A DNA stretch of 16,301 bases from an uncultured Lachnospiraceae bacterium (GCA_910585255.1 CAJUEI010000070.1:1-16301); one strand, 5' to 3'; shown: positions 1 to 7,716, counted from the stretch's first letter. A program made the numbers and translations. The notes: generated by a model not told the origin, from the letters alone.

Positions 1-141
1 AAAAAAGGGGTGTGTTTAGCCCGCTGTACGGGCGAATTGCACCCCGCTCCGTCCGGTTGGATACACCTAGGTGCAGAAGTCTTAGAGCTTCTGCTTTTCG
101 GAGAGCGGAACAGCGTATCCCTAATCCACTCTGGCGTCCTC
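1..141 (-). repeat. Left copy of a ~143 bp terminator-bearing repeat (truncated by window edge)
   Basis: This segment is an imperfect inverted copy of 16074-16216, with roughly 80% identity by eye and a few small gaps. Read on the minus strand it starts GAGGACGCC at 141, passes a CAGAAG/CTTCTG hairpin, then ends in a composite hairpin: outer stem GGGGTG (7-12) with CACCCC (40-45), inner stem GCCCG (19-23) with CGGGC (29-33). A run of at least six T on the minus strand (A1-A6) follows. This is the form of an intrinsic terminator for leftward transcription, yet no minus-strand gene lies to its right, so here it is not simply the end of an operon. The window starts inside its T-run. It could be a MITE-like repeat, a repeated terminator cassette or a small structured RNA; I do not recognise the family. 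Confidence 0.8.
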
Positions 142-456
142 TTTGGGGAGCTTTTTTGTTTTGTAGAATTCAAAAGTAAATTTACGTTATCATTTATAAG
201 AAAAGAGGTTGAACTTTCTAACTACAAGATATAAAATAGAAAGAGACAAACTAAAGACCCTGCAACCTAGAGTAAGTTTCTTATATATTTTCTACAAGGT
301 GTGTCATAAAAAGTAAGAGATTTGTTCCAAAAAGGCAGCATAAAGGACGAGAGCTATGTCAACTGAATTTGGGGAAGAATACGATTAGAAAGGATACACA
401 GAGAATGGGGATATATTCTTAGCATACTCTAGAAGAACAAAAGAACAGGAGTGTTC
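142..456. other. Intergenic leader ahead of the GlgX-like gene
   Basis: I see no gene of normal size here. The segment is AT-rich. It begins with CCTC-TTT-GGGG just at the repeat edge followed by AGCTTTTTTG, which could act as a weak rightward terminator. It contains a candidate promoter (209-237) and a ten-codon reading frame at 356-388 (ATG to TAG) preceded by AAAGGACGAG. That frame could be a leader peptide but is too short to support as a gene. Confidence 0.5.
209..237 (+). promoter_or_regulatory. Candidate sigma-A promoter for the GlgX-like gene
   Basis: TTGAAC (209-214) and TAAAAT (232-237) are separated by 17 bases, which matches the vegetative promoter pattern in four and five of six positions. 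It would give an untranslated leader of about 210 bases before the ATG at 457. Other promoters closer to the gene are possible but less convincing. Confidence 0.4.
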
Positions 457-2466
457 ATGAGAGCGAAGAATAACCAACTAAAATTAAATCAGGAAAAAGC
501 ACGACCTATGCCAATGGGGGCAACTGTAACTAGCAATGGTGTAAACTTTGCTGTAACTGCAGAAAGAGAAGCAGAACTTTTTCTTTATTTATATAGAGAA
601 GGAGATTCTGTGCCGTTATATCAATTTCCGATTCCTCCAGAAAACCGGATGGGTGAGGTTCGATATATTTATATAGAAGGACTGCATCCCCGGCAGTGGG
701 AGTATAACTTTTTTTGCAAAAAGAAAACGAAAGACGGAAGAGTAGTAGAAGTACCGCTTCCCGATCCGTATGCGAAAAAGGTACTGGGGCGGGAACAGTG
801 GGGAACGGCGGCAGAAGAACCATTACGTTATGGTTTTCTTACGGATAAGTTTGACTGGCAGCAGGACAAACCGCCCGAGATTCCATTGGAAGATACAATT
901 CTTTATCGGCTTCATACAAGAGGATTTACCAAACATTCTTCTTCCCGGGTAAAAGGGAAGGGGACATTTTCTGGGATTAGAGAAAAAATTCCTTATCTAA
1001 AAGAATTGGGCATTACAATGATAGAATTAATGCCGTCTTATGAATTTGACGAACGAATATTGACACAGCAAGGAGAAGAACGGCTGAATTATTTTGGATA
1101 TGCAGATGCCTATTATTTTGCACCGAAGGCATCTTATACAAGAATAGGGAACAGACGAGGAAAGAAGATTGAAAAAGCAAAGGAATTAAAAGCAGTAGAA
1201 TTAATAGAAGGAAAAGAGGCAGTTTTCGATACAGAGGATAGAAGAGATTGGAAGGAAGATAGTATATCAAGAAGAAATCGGTATGATCCAGAGAATGAAT
1301 TAAAGGAATTAGTTCGGGCATTGCATCAGGCGGGAATAGAAATCAGTATGGAATTTTATTTTGAATCAGGATTTTCGATGGAGTTTGTGTCAGATTGTCT
1401 GATTTTTTGGAAAATGGAATATCATATTGATGCATTTCATGTCAATCAAAATGGAGTGAATATGAATCAGTTGGCAAAAAATGCTTATCTTTCGGACTGT
1501 AAATTATTTGGAAATGAGTGGGATACCGATTTTATCTATCCGAAAGAACCGAAAGTAAGACGGCTTGCGGCGATGAATGATGGATTTATGATGGATATGC
1601 GGCGATTTTTAAAATCGGATGAAAATCAGATAGGAGGGTTTTTATATCGGCTGACTAGGAATCCGGCAAAAGAAGGAGTTATTAATTATATTGCCAATCA
1701 TGACAGTTTGACTTTGTTAGATATGGTAATGTATGAGAAACGGCACAATGAGGCGAACGGAGAAAATAATCAGGACGGAAATCCGTTTAATTATAGCTGG
1801 AATTGTGGGGTAGAGGGGGAAAGCCGCAGAAAGAAGATTTTAGATAGAAGAAGCCAGCAGATGAAAAATGCAGTTGTTATGGTGCTGCTGAGTCAGGGAA
1901 TTCCGATGCTGTTTGCAGGGGATGAATTTGCCAGAACTTGTCAGGGGAATAATAATCCCTATTGTCAGGATAATGAGATTTCCTGGTTAAATTGGAATTT
2001 TTCAAAGAGAGGACAGGAATTATATGAATTTACAAAGGCACTGATTGCATTTCGTATGGCACATCGGATTCTTCATATGCCAAAGCAGCTTCGAATGATG
2101 GATTACAGTGCAGTGGGCAGACCGGATTTATCCTATCATGGCAGTCGGGCATGGTATCCAGATATGGATACTTATACTCGGTATGTCGGGGTGTTTTACT
2201 GTGGAGAATATGCACGCTATACAAAGGATAAAAAAGCAGATGAGGATATTTTTATTGCTTATAACTGTCACTGGGAGGAGCATAAATTTGATCTGCCCCG
2301 TCCTTCTAAGAAAAAGGTGTGGAAGGAGGCAATTCATACTTTTTGCGGAGAGGAGCCGTTTGTGGCAGAGGAACCAGTCGTGTTAAAGGAACAGAGGCAG
2401 CTGATTGTACCGGCAAGAAGCATTATTGTATTGATTAGTGCAGAGAAGGATAGCTTGGAGGAATAG
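457..2466 (+). CDS. GlgX/isoamylase-like GH13 protein, probably catalytically inactive
   Basis: The protein (669 aa from ATG457) has an N-terminal CBM48-like domain (about residues 15-115) and a GH13 scaffold of the glycogen-debranching GlgX/TreX type. Recognisable family segments are YRLHTRGFTKH, IPYLKELGIT, NYFGYADAYYFAPK, GIPMLFAGDEFARTCQGNNN and CQDNEISWLNW. The catalytic core is degenerate. Region I reads ISMEFYFES instead of an ILDVVYNHT-like motif. Region II reads IDAFHVN, so the nucleophile Asp is Asn330. Region III reads KLFGNEWD, with Asn353 at the usual acid/base Glu. Only the region IV Asp is kept (NHD, Asp416). The loop between regions I and II is also short. AGGAG at 447-451 fits ATG457 with a 5-base gap; the upstream GTG451 overlaps that site. 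A debranching function is doubtful; a carbohydrate-binding or regulatory role is inference. Confidence 0.85.
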   Translation: MRAKNNQLKLNQEKARPMPMGATVTSNGVNFAVTAEREAELFLYLYREGDSVPLYQFPIPPENRMGEVRYIYIEGLHPRQWEYNFFCKKKTKDGRVVEVPLPDPYAKKVLGREQWGTAAEEPLRYGFLTDKFDWQQDKPPEIPLEDTILYRLHTRGFTKHSSSRVKGKGTFSGIREKIPYLKELGITMIELMPSYEFDERILTQQGEERLNYFGYADAYYFAPKASYTRIGNRRGKKIEKAKELKAVELIEGKEAVFDTEDRRDWKEDSISRRNRYDPENELKELVRALHQAGIEISMEFYFESGFSMEFVSDCLIFWKMEYHIDAFHVNQNGVNMNQLAKNAYLSDCKLFGNEWDTDFIYPKEPKVRRLAAMNDGFMMDMRRFLKSDENQIGGFLYRLTRNPAKEGVINYIANHDSLTLLDMVMYEKRHNEANGENNQDGNPFNYSWNCGVEGESRRKKILDRRSQQMKNAVVMVLLSQGIPMLFAGDEFARTCQGNNNPYCQDNEISWLNWNFSKRGQELYEFTKALIAFRMAHRILHMPKQLRMMDYSAVGRPDLSYHGSRAWYPDMDTYTRYVGVFYCGEYARYTKDKKADEDIFIAYNCHWEEHKFDLPRPSKKKVWKEAIHTFCGEEPFVAEEPVVLKEQRQLIVPARSIIVLISAEKDSLEE

Positions 2467-2476
2467 AAAATTGCGG

Positions 2477-2505
2477 TTGATTTTGTATATTTCTTGGGTT
2501 ATAAT
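2477..2505 (+). promoter_or_regulatory. Sigma-A promoter of purC
   Basis: TTGATT (2477-2482), a 17-base spacer and a perfect TATAAT (2500-2505) lie in the 96-base gap between the GlgX-like gene and purC. Transcription would start near 2512 and leave a leader of about 50 bases. This suggests that the purine genes are transcribed independently of the gene upstream. Confidence 0.7.
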
Positions 2506-2562
2506 GCTTTCGTAAAGGCTTTTTTAAGCAGACAAGTAGGAGAAAAGGATTGGTGACAAAAC

Positions 2563-3270
2563 ATGAATAAGGTAGAATTGCTCTATGAAGGAAAAGCAAA
2601 AAAGGTTTGGACAACAGAGGATGCAGATGTTTTAATTGTAGATTATAAGGATGATGCGACTGCTTTTAATGGAGAGAAAAAGGGAACGATTGTAGGAAAG
2701 GGTGCGATTAACAATCGTATGACCAATCATATCTTTCGGCTTTTAGAGAAACAGGGTGTGCCGACTCACTTGGTAGAGGAATTAAGTGATCGGGAAACTG
2801 CCGTGAAAAAGGTGGAGATTGTTCCGTTGGAAGTGATTATGCGGAATGTAGCAGCAGGAAGTTTTTCAAAGAAATTGGGAATTGCAGAGGGAACAAAGTT
2901 ATTGGCACCGACATTGGAGTTTAGTTATAAAAATGATGAACTGGGCGATCCGATGATTAATGATTATTATGCCATTGCTATCGGTGCGGCTACCAGAGAA
3001 GAAATTGATAAGATTACCGAATATGTATTTAAAGTAAATGCAACGTTATTGGAATATTTTAATTCTTTAAATATTGATTTAATTGATTTTAAAGTAGAGT
3101 TTGGAAGATATCATGGGGAAATTATTTTGGCAGATGAGATTTCACCAGATACATGCAGACTTTGGGATAAAGATACGCATGAAAAGTTGGATAAAGATCG
3201 TTTCCGCAGGGATCTTGGCAATGTAGAGGATGCTTATCAAGAAGTATTTAAGAGACTTGGAATCCAGTAA
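2563..3270 (+). CDS. purC: Phosphoribosylaminoimidazole-succinocarboxamide synthase (SAICAR synthetase)
   Basis: PurC condenses CAIR with aspartate using ATP to form SAICAR in de novo purine synthesis in the cytosol. The 235-residue length is normal for the bacterial single-domain enzyme. Family motifs are LYEGKAKKVW at the N-terminus (nucleotide-binding hairpin), EVIMRNVAAGS at about residue 88 and LADEISPDTCRLWD at about residue 188. The start at ATG2563 follows GGTGA (2552-2556), the 3' half of a Shine-Dalgarno sequence, six bases upstream. It heads a purC-purF-purB block, and SAICAR is the next substrate for PurB two genes downstream. A terminator-like hairpin separates it from purF. Confidence 0.97.
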   Translation: MNKVELLYEGKAKKVWTTEDADVLIVDYKDDATAFNGEKKGTIVGKGAINNRMTNHIFRLLEKQGVPTHLVEELSDRETAVKKVEIVPLEVIMRNVAAGSFSKKLGIAEGTKLLAPTLEFSYKNDELGDPMINDYYAIAIGAATREEIDKITEYVFKVNATLLEYFNSLNIDLIDFKVEFGRYHGEIILADEISPDTCRLWDKDTHEKLDKDRFRRDLGNVEDAYQEVFKRLGIQ

Positions 3271-3284
3271 GGGTATCGATTAAA

Positions 3285-3326
3285 AAATGGGGACAGGGTT
3301 TTCTTGCCCCCATTTGTATATTTTTT
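3285..3326 (+). terminator. Terminator or attenuator between purC and purF
   Basis: AAATGGGG (3285-3292) pairs perfectly with CCCCATTT (3308-3315), and an inner CAGG/CTTG pairing (one G-U) can extend it. GTATA and six T (3321-3326) follow. The T-run is five bases away from the stem, so termination may be partial. Its place inside a metabolic operon, 36 bases before the purF ATG, suggests attenuation or differential expression. Confidence 0.5.
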
Positions 3327-3362
3327 GGTAAGTATGACAGGAAGTAAGAAAGGGCAGAATAG

Positions 3363-4811
3363 ATGGAAAATTCACAATTAGAAGGACAAGAGGAGATTTT
3401 GGATAAATTGCATGAAGAATGTGGTGTCTTTGGAATGTATGATTTTGATGGAAATGATGTGGCATCTGCAATTTATTATGGATTGTTTGCACTGCAGCAT
3501 CGTGGGCAGGAGAGCTGCGGAATTGCGGTAAGTGATACAGAGGGACCCAAAGGAAAGGTTTGTTCAATAAAAGGAATGGGATTGGTAAATGAGGTATTTA
3601 CTGAAGAAGCACTTCAAAAACTTCATGGGGATATTGGGGTAGGACATACCCGGTATTCTACGGCGGGCAGCAGTACAAGGGAGAATGCACAGCCTTTAGT
3701 TTTAAACTATGTAAAAGGAACGCTGGCTTTGGCACATAACGGCAACTTGATTAATGCATTGGCTCTTCGGCGGGAATTAGAATATACCGGAGCTATTTTT
3801 CAGACAACGATTGATTCGGAAGTGATTGCTTATCATATTGCACGGGAGAGAATTCATGAACATTCTGTAGAGGACGCCGTAGTCAGTGCAATGAAGAAGA
3901 TTAAAGGAGCCTATTCGCTGATTGTGATGAGTCCAAGGAAGTTAATAGGGGCAAGGGATCCTTATGGGTTTAAGCCTCTTTGTATCGGAAAGCGGGATCA
4001 TGCCTATATCTTTGCATCGGAGACCTGTGCATTAGAAACGATTGGTGCGGAGTATATACGGGATGTGATGCCAGGTGAGGTTGTGACAATTACCAGAGAC
4101 GGAATTTTGTCCAATCAGGAGCTGTGTCTGCCAAAAGAGAAGCAGGCGAGATGTATTTTTGAATATATTTATTTTGCCAGACCGGACAGTGTATTTGACG
4201 GAGTTAGTGTGTATCATTCCAGAATTCAGGCGGGGCGGTTTTTGGCAATGGATCATCCGGTGGATGCCGATTTAGTGGTAGGAGTGCCGGAGTCGGGAAA
4301 TGCGGCGGCACTTGGATATTCGATGGAATCTGGAATTCCCTATGGAACGGCATTTGTAAAGAACAGCTATGTAGGACGGACTTTTATTAAGCCAAAGCAG
4401 GGAAATCGGGAGTCTAGTGTGCGGATTAAGCTGAATGTATTAAAAGAAGCCGTGGACGGCAAACGTGTGATTATGATTGACGATTCTATGGTGCGGGGAA
4501 CAACCAATGATCGGGTAGTCAGTATGCTGCGGGAGGCAGGGGCTAAGGAAGTGCATGTGAGGATTAGTTCACCGCCGTTTTTGCATCCCTGCTATTTTGG
4601 GATTGATATTCCTTCGGAGGATCAACTGATTGCTCACAATCGATCCGTAGAGGAGATTCGAAAGATTATCGGAGCGGATTCTTTGGGGTATCTGAAATTA
4701 GAGCGGTTAGAAGAGATGGCAGAGGGGCTTCCTATCTGCCGGGGATGTTTTACTGGGGATTATCCGATGGAGCCTCCTACCGAGGATATTCGGGGAAGTT
4801 ATGAAAAGTAA
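3363..4811 (+). CDS. purF: Amidophosphoribosyltransferase (PRPP amidotransferase), Fe-S type
   Basis: PurF makes 5-phosphoribosylamine from PRPP and glutamine, the committing step of purine synthesis. The N-terminal glutaminase domain starts at Cys20 (ECGVFG), preceded by a 19-residue stretch that matches the cleaved propeptide of the Bacillus-type enzyme. LQHRGQESCGIA and ARDPYGFKPL are further glutaminase motifs. The C-terminal phosphoribosyltransferase domain carries the PRPP loop VIMIDDSMVRGTT. Cys264, Cys410, Cys459 and Cys462 (the last two in LPICRGC) fit the four ligands of the [4Fe-4S] cluster, which implies oxygen sensitivity. The length (482 aa) is normal. purB starts 37 bases downstream. 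Confidence 0.97.
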   Translation: MENSQLEGQEEILDKLHEECGVFGMYDFDGNDVASAIYYGLFALQHRGQESCGIAVSDTEGPKGKVCSIKGMGLVNEVFTEEALQKLHGDIGVGHTRYSTAGSSTRENAQPLVLNYVKGTLALAHNGNLINALALRRELEYTGAIFQTTIDSEVIAYHIARERIHEHSVEDAVVSAMKKIKGAYSLIVMSPRKLIGARDPYGFKPLCIGKRDHAYIFASETCALETIGAEYIRDVMPGEVVTITRDGILSNQELCLPKEKQARCIFEYIYFARPDSVFDGVSVYHSRIQAGRFLAMDHPVDADLVVGVPESGNAAALGYSMESGIPYGTAFVKNSYVGRTFIKPKQGNRESSVRIKLNVLKEAVDGKRVIMIDDSMVRGTTNDRVVSMLREAGAKEVHVRISSPPFLHPCYFGIDIPSEDQLIAHNRSVEEIRKIIGADSLGYLKLERLEEMAEGLPICRGCFTGDYPMEPPTEDIRGSYEK

Positions 4812-4848
4812 GGGATCAATATTATAGAGAGAAGAAAGGGAGAGTTTT

Positions 4849-6279
4849 ATGTACGATAGATATCAAAGCCCCTTATCGGAGCGATATGCTAGTAAAGAAA
4901 TGCAGTATATTTTTTCGCCGGATATGAAGTTTCGGACTTGGAGAAAGCTGTGGATTGCGTTGGCAGAGGTGGAACAGGAATTGGGACTGCCGATTACGCA
5001 GGAACAGATTGAGGAATTAAAGGAACATGCAGAAGATATTAATTATGAAGTAGCAAAGGAGCGGGAGGCTTTGGTGCGGCATGATGTTATGTCTCATGTA
5101 TATGCTTATGGGGTACAGTGCCCAAAAGCGAAAGGAATTATTCATCTGGGTGCTACTTCTTGTTATGTAGGGGATAATACGGATATTATTGTGATGACAG
5201 AGGCACTTCGGCTGGTAAAGAAGAAATTGGTCAATGTGATTGCAAAGCTGGCTTCATTTGCCAAGGAATATAAGGCACTCCCTACACTTGCCTTTACGCA
5301 TTTTCAGCCGGCACAGCCTACTACCGTAGGGAAACGGGCTTCGCTTTGGCTGCAGGAGTTTACGCTGGATTTGGAGGATTTAGAGCATGTGCTTGGTGGA
5401 ATGAAATTGTTGGGATCGAAAGGAACCACCGGTACACAGGCAAGTTTTCTGGAATTATTTGACGGAGATCAGGAAAAGATCGATCGGATCGATCCGATGA
5501 TTGCAGAGAAGATGGGATTTCGGGAGTGTTATGCAGTATCAGGACAGACATATTCAAGAAAAGTGGATACCCGTGTGGTTAATGTGCTGGCGGGCATTGC
5601 TGCTTCAGCTCATAAAATGTCAAATGATATTCGGCTTTTGCAGCATCTAAAGGAAGTGGAGGAGCCTTTTGAGAAGAATCAGATCGGATCTTCTGCTATG
5701 GCTTATAAGCGGAATCCTATGCGGAGTGAGCGGATTGCCTCTCTTAGCCGTTATGTTATGATAGATGCGTTAAATCCGGCGATTACTTCAGCTACACAGT
5801 GGTTTGAACGGACATTAGACGATTCGGCAAATAAGAGACTGTCGATACCGGAAGGATTTCTTGCTATAGACGGAATTTTGGATCTCTGCCTAAATGTGGT
5901 AGATGGGTTAGTGGTTTATCCTAAAGTAATTGAAAAGCGGCTGAGGAGTGAGCTGCCTTTTATGGCAACCGAGAATATTATGATGGATGCGGTAAAAGCA
6001 GGAGGAGATCGGCAGGAACTGCATGAAAAGATTCGAACCCTTTCTATGGAAGCGGGAAGAAATGTAAAAGTGGACGGAAAGGAAAATAATCTGTTGGAAT
6101 TGATTGCTGCCGATCCGGCTTTTCATTTGAGTTTGGAAGAATTGGAAAAAGCGATGGAACCTTCCCGATATATCGGACGTGCCCCAGAACAGGTAGATGC
6201 ATTTCTAGCAAATGTTGTGGAACCGATTCTAAGGGAGAATCAGGATCTGCTTGGAGTGGTAGCCGAGATTAAAGTTTAA
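4849..6279 (+). CDS. purB: Adenylosuccinate lyase
   Basis: PurB cleaves SAICAR to AICAR and adenylosuccinate to AMP, in both cases releasing fumarate. It belongs to the fumarase/aspartase superfamily. The signature loop GSSAMAYKRNPMRSERI lies at residues 280-296, with the catalytic serine expected at Ser281 or Ser282. IIHLGATSCYVGDNTD (from about residue 100) is the second conserved region, and THFQPAQPTTVGKRA the third. The 476-residue length fits the long clostridial form. AAAGGGAG just upstream of ATG4849 is a good ribosome binding site. It closes the pur block, and its product AICAR is also the by-product of histidine synthesis, whose HisA is the next gene. Confidence 0.97.
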   Translation: MYDRYQSPLSERYASKEMQYIFSPDMKFRTWRKLWIALAEVEQELGLPITQEQIEELKEHAEDINYEVAKEREALVRHDVMSHVYAYGVQCPKAKGIIHLGATSCYVGDNTDIIVMTEALRLVKKKLVNVIAKLASFAKEYKALPTLAFTHFQPAQPTTVGKRASLWLQEFTLDLEDLEHVLGGMKLLGSKGTTGTQASFLELFDGDQEKIDRIDPMIAEKMGFRECYAVSGQTYSRKVDTRVVNVLAGIAASAHKMSNDIRLLQHLKEVEEPFEKNQIGSSAMAYKRNPMRSERIASLSRYVMIDALNPAITSATQWFERTLDDSANKRLSIPEGFLAIDGILDLCLNVVDGLVVYPKVIEKRLRSELPFMATENIMMDAVKAGGDRQELHEKIRTLSMEAGRNVKVDGKENNLLELIAADPAFHLSLEELEKAMEPSRYIGRAPEQVDAFLANVVEPILRENQDLLGVVAEIKV

Positions 6280-6285
6280 CCTATC

Positions 6286-6318
6286 AAGGAAGTAGCGGAG
6301 CAGATTCCGAATTTCCTT
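6286..6318 (+). other. Stem-loop between purB and hisA
   Basis: AAGGAA (6286-6291) pairs with TTCCTT (6313-6318), and the inner CGGA (6296-6299) pairs with TCCG (6306-6309). No T-run follows, so it does not look like a terminator. It may be an RNA processing or stabilising hairpin in the purB-hisA message; this is a weak call. Confidence 0.3.
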
Positions 6319-6354
6319 TGACTAAAATGGGGCTGAAAAGGAGTGAAGGACAAG

Positions 6355-7140
6355 GTGAGATTTCGACCATGTATTGATATTCACAATGGACAAGTAAAGC
6401 AAATTGTGGGAGGGAGTCTGTTAGATCAGGGAAATCGGGCAGAGGAAAATTTTGTTTCAAAGCAGGATGCAGGTTTTTATGCTCGGATTTATCGGGAGAA
6501 AGGACTGTGGGGAGGACATATTATTTTGCTGAATCCCATCGGGACGGAATATTATCAGGCGGATTTGAAACAGGCATTTTGTGCTTTGCAGGAATATCCG
6601 CAGGGATTACAGATTGGGGGCGGAATTACTGCAGAAAATGCAGAGGAGTTGATTCGTGCCGGAGCATCACATGTAATTGTAACTTCTTATGTATTTCGAG
6701 ACGGGAGAATTGAGTTTGAAAATATAGAGAAGCTGATTCGGGCTGTAGGAAAAGAGCATTTGGTGCTGGATCTAAGCTGTAGGAAAAAGGAAGATAATTA
6801 TTATATTGTGACAGATCGATGGCAGAAATTTACGGATACTCCGGTGACGCAGGAAATGCTGAGGGAGTTGGCGGAGTATTGTGATGAATTTTTGGTTCAT
6901 GCAGTGGATGTAGAAGGAAAGAGACATGGGATTGAGCGGGATCTTGTGCAGATGCTGGGGGAATATCAAGGAATTCCGATTACTTATGCCGGCGGAATTG
7001 GAAGCTTTCAGGATCTGATTGAATTAAAGCAGGTCGGAAAGGGAAGATTGGACGTTACGATAGGGAGCGGGTTAGATCTGTTTGGAGGGGATCTGGAGTT
7101 TGAGCAGGTGTTGGAGATTTGTAGGGGGGAGAAAAAATAG
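6355..7140 (+). CDS. hisA: HisA isomerase of the eukaryotic (HIS6-like) type
   Basis: The expected reaction is isomerisation of ProFAR to PRFAR in histidine synthesis, on a (beta/alpha)8 barrel. The sequence resembles yeast His6 as I remember it far more than ordinary bacterial HisA: CIDIHNGQVKQIVGG, LQIGGGI, SHVIVTSYVF, LVLDLSCRK, EFLVHAVDVEG, ITYAGGI and LDVTIGSGLDLFGGDL all have close yeast counterparts. The expected catalytic acids are Asp8 and Asp139 (numbered from GTG6355). GTG6355 is preferred because GAAGGA (6345-6350) lies before it and the protein then starts next to the conserved CIDIHNG; GTG6343 overlaps the AAAGGAG at 6337-6343. No other his gene is in the window. Transfer or an ancient paralogue are both possible explanations. 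Confidence 0.9.
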   Translation: MRFRPCIDIHNGQVKQIVGGSLLDQGNRAEENFVSKQDAGFYARIYREKGLWGGHIILLNPIGTEYYQADLKQAFCALQEYPQGLQIGGGITAENAEELIRAGASHVIVTSYVFRDGRIEFENIEKLIRAVGKEHLVLDLSCRKKEDNYYIVTDRWQKFTDTPVTQEMLRELAEYCDEFLVHAVDVEGKRHGIERDLVQMLGEYQGIPITYAGGIGSFQDLIELKQVGKGRLDVTIGSGLDLFGGDLEFEQVLEICRGEKK

Positions 7141-7220
7141 TGAAAATAGGAAGATCCCGAAGAGAGGTTATTGCTGCCATGAAGGATAATATTCTTCAGG
7201 AGCAGATAAATGGTAAGTGA
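7140..7220 (+). CDS. Small ORF of 26 codons overlapping the hisA stop
   Basis: GTG7140 shares one base with the hisA TAG stop and is preceded by an AGGGGGGAG ribosome binding site about eight bases upstream. The frame encodes the basic peptide MKIGRSRREVIAAMKDNILQ followed by EQINGK and a stop at 7218-7220. I do not recognise it. It could be a true translationally coupled small protein, or the first codons of a gene whose remainder was lost when the neighbouring region was rearranged. The second reading is favoured by the gene fragment that follows immediately. Confidence 0.4.
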   Translation: MKIGRSRREVIAAMKDNILQEQINGK

Positions 7221-7229
7221 TATTAATTT

Positions 7230-7448
7230 GATTCAAATGGCTGGATGCAGACAGGGTGGATTGACCGGAAAGGCAAGTGGTATTATTGGAATAGAGATGG
7301 TGTAATGGTATCAAATCAGATTATAACTCTTCATGACAGTACATTCAGTAAATCCAAGCAAAAGCCTTTCGCAAAATATGTCAATACCCTAAATCGGGCT
7401 ATTTATGTGAAAGTATTATATCAAAACAGTTTAGGAATTGCAAAATAA
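7230..7448 (+). pseudogene. Fragment of a cell-wall/choline-binding-repeat protein
   Basis: The open frame after the stop at about 7229 reads DSNGWMQTGWIDRKGKWYYW and then NRDGVMVSNQ. This is one and a half units of the aromatic-glycine repeat (CW_binding_1/choline-binding type) that anchors surface proteins to cell wall polymers. There is no ribosome binding site, no signal peptide and no upstream coding sequence, because stop codons lie just before it. After the repeat the frame runs on to TAA at 7446-7448 with residues that resemble nothing I know. It is best read as the leftover end of a surface-protein gene fused to unrelated DNA. Confidence 0.55.
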
Positions 7449-7475
7449 ATTTCTATGCAGGTTTGTAAGATTTTA

Positions 7476-7504
7476 TTGAAATATCTGCTAAGGCATGATA
7501 AAAT
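7476..7504 (+). promoter_or_regulatory. Promoter of the small toxin-like gene
   Basis: TTGAAA (7476-7481), a 17-base spacer and TAAAAT (7499-7504), with a TGA extended -10 element directly before it, form a strong sigma-A promoter. Transcription would begin near 7511 and produce a structured leader of about 104 bases before the ATG at 7615. Confidence 0.65.
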
Positions 7505-7532
7505 CACGTTAGGTTCTATCATTGATGGTAGG

Positions 7533-7606
7533 CGGTTTGCCCTCTTCGGAGGGACTGTGACCCTCCGTTTACATAGAAACCCGAAAGGGAATCTAGGAAA
7601 GGAGGG
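7533..7606 (+). promoter_or_regulatory. Structured leader with anti-Shine-Dalgarno sequences
   Basis: CCCTC-TTCG-GAGGG (7540-7553) is a hairpin with a UUCG tetraloop. It competes with CGGAGGG (7547-7553) pairing to CCCTCCG (7561-7567). CCCTCC at 7561-7566 is also complementary to GGAGGG (7601-7606), the core of the ribosome binding site. CCC-GAAA-GGG (7580-7589) forms a further small hairpin. Such alternative pairings are typical of type I toxin messages, where translation is blocked until the RNA is refolded or processed. The pairings are seen in the sequence; the regulatory role is inferred. Confidence 0.5.
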
Positions 7607-7614
7607 CGTGTGTT

Positions 7615-7716
7615 ATGTTGACTATAGAAAGTCTGATAGCGGTACTAGCATTATGTGGTACTTGCTTCAGTATTGGATATACGATCGGATTTCATCATGG
7701 AAAGACACAGAAATAG
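7615..7716 (+). CDS. Small hydrophobic peptide, probable type I toxin
   Basis: The 33-residue product reads MLTIESLIAVLALCGTCFSI then GYTIGFHHGKTQK. It is a single hydrophobic helix (about residues 6-25) with a short basic tail, the usual form of membrane-acting type I toxins and holin-like toxins in Firmicutes. I recall similar peptides with the ending GK..KTQK in clostridia and lactic acid bacteria, but could not check this. AAAGGAGG (7598-7605) lies nine bases before ATG7615 and is a near-perfect ribosome binding site. A strong promoter, a leader that can hide the binding site, an overlapping terminator and an opposing promoter all surround it. A small structural membrane peptide is the alternative. 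Confidence 0.65.
   Translation: MLTIESLIAVLALCGTCFSIGYTIGFHHGKTQK

Noticed and set aside
10..234. Reading frame beginning CLARCTGELHP inside the left repeat, with a similar frame on the minus strand of the right repeat (15982-16221)
   Set aside because: The likeness of the two peptides follows directly from the nucleotide repeat. Differences are not biased towards silent changes, the frames diverge outside the repeat, and the region is better explained by RNA hairpins and a terminator.
451..459. GTG at 451 as start of the GlgX-like gene
   Set aside because: It overlaps the AGGAG ribosome binding site, which is correctly spaced for the ATG at 457.
7501..7610. Riboswitch in the leader of the small peptide gene
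   Set aside because: The stems are short and centred on anti-Shine-Dalgarno pairing; I recognise no aptamer core, and the peptide is not a metabolic gene.
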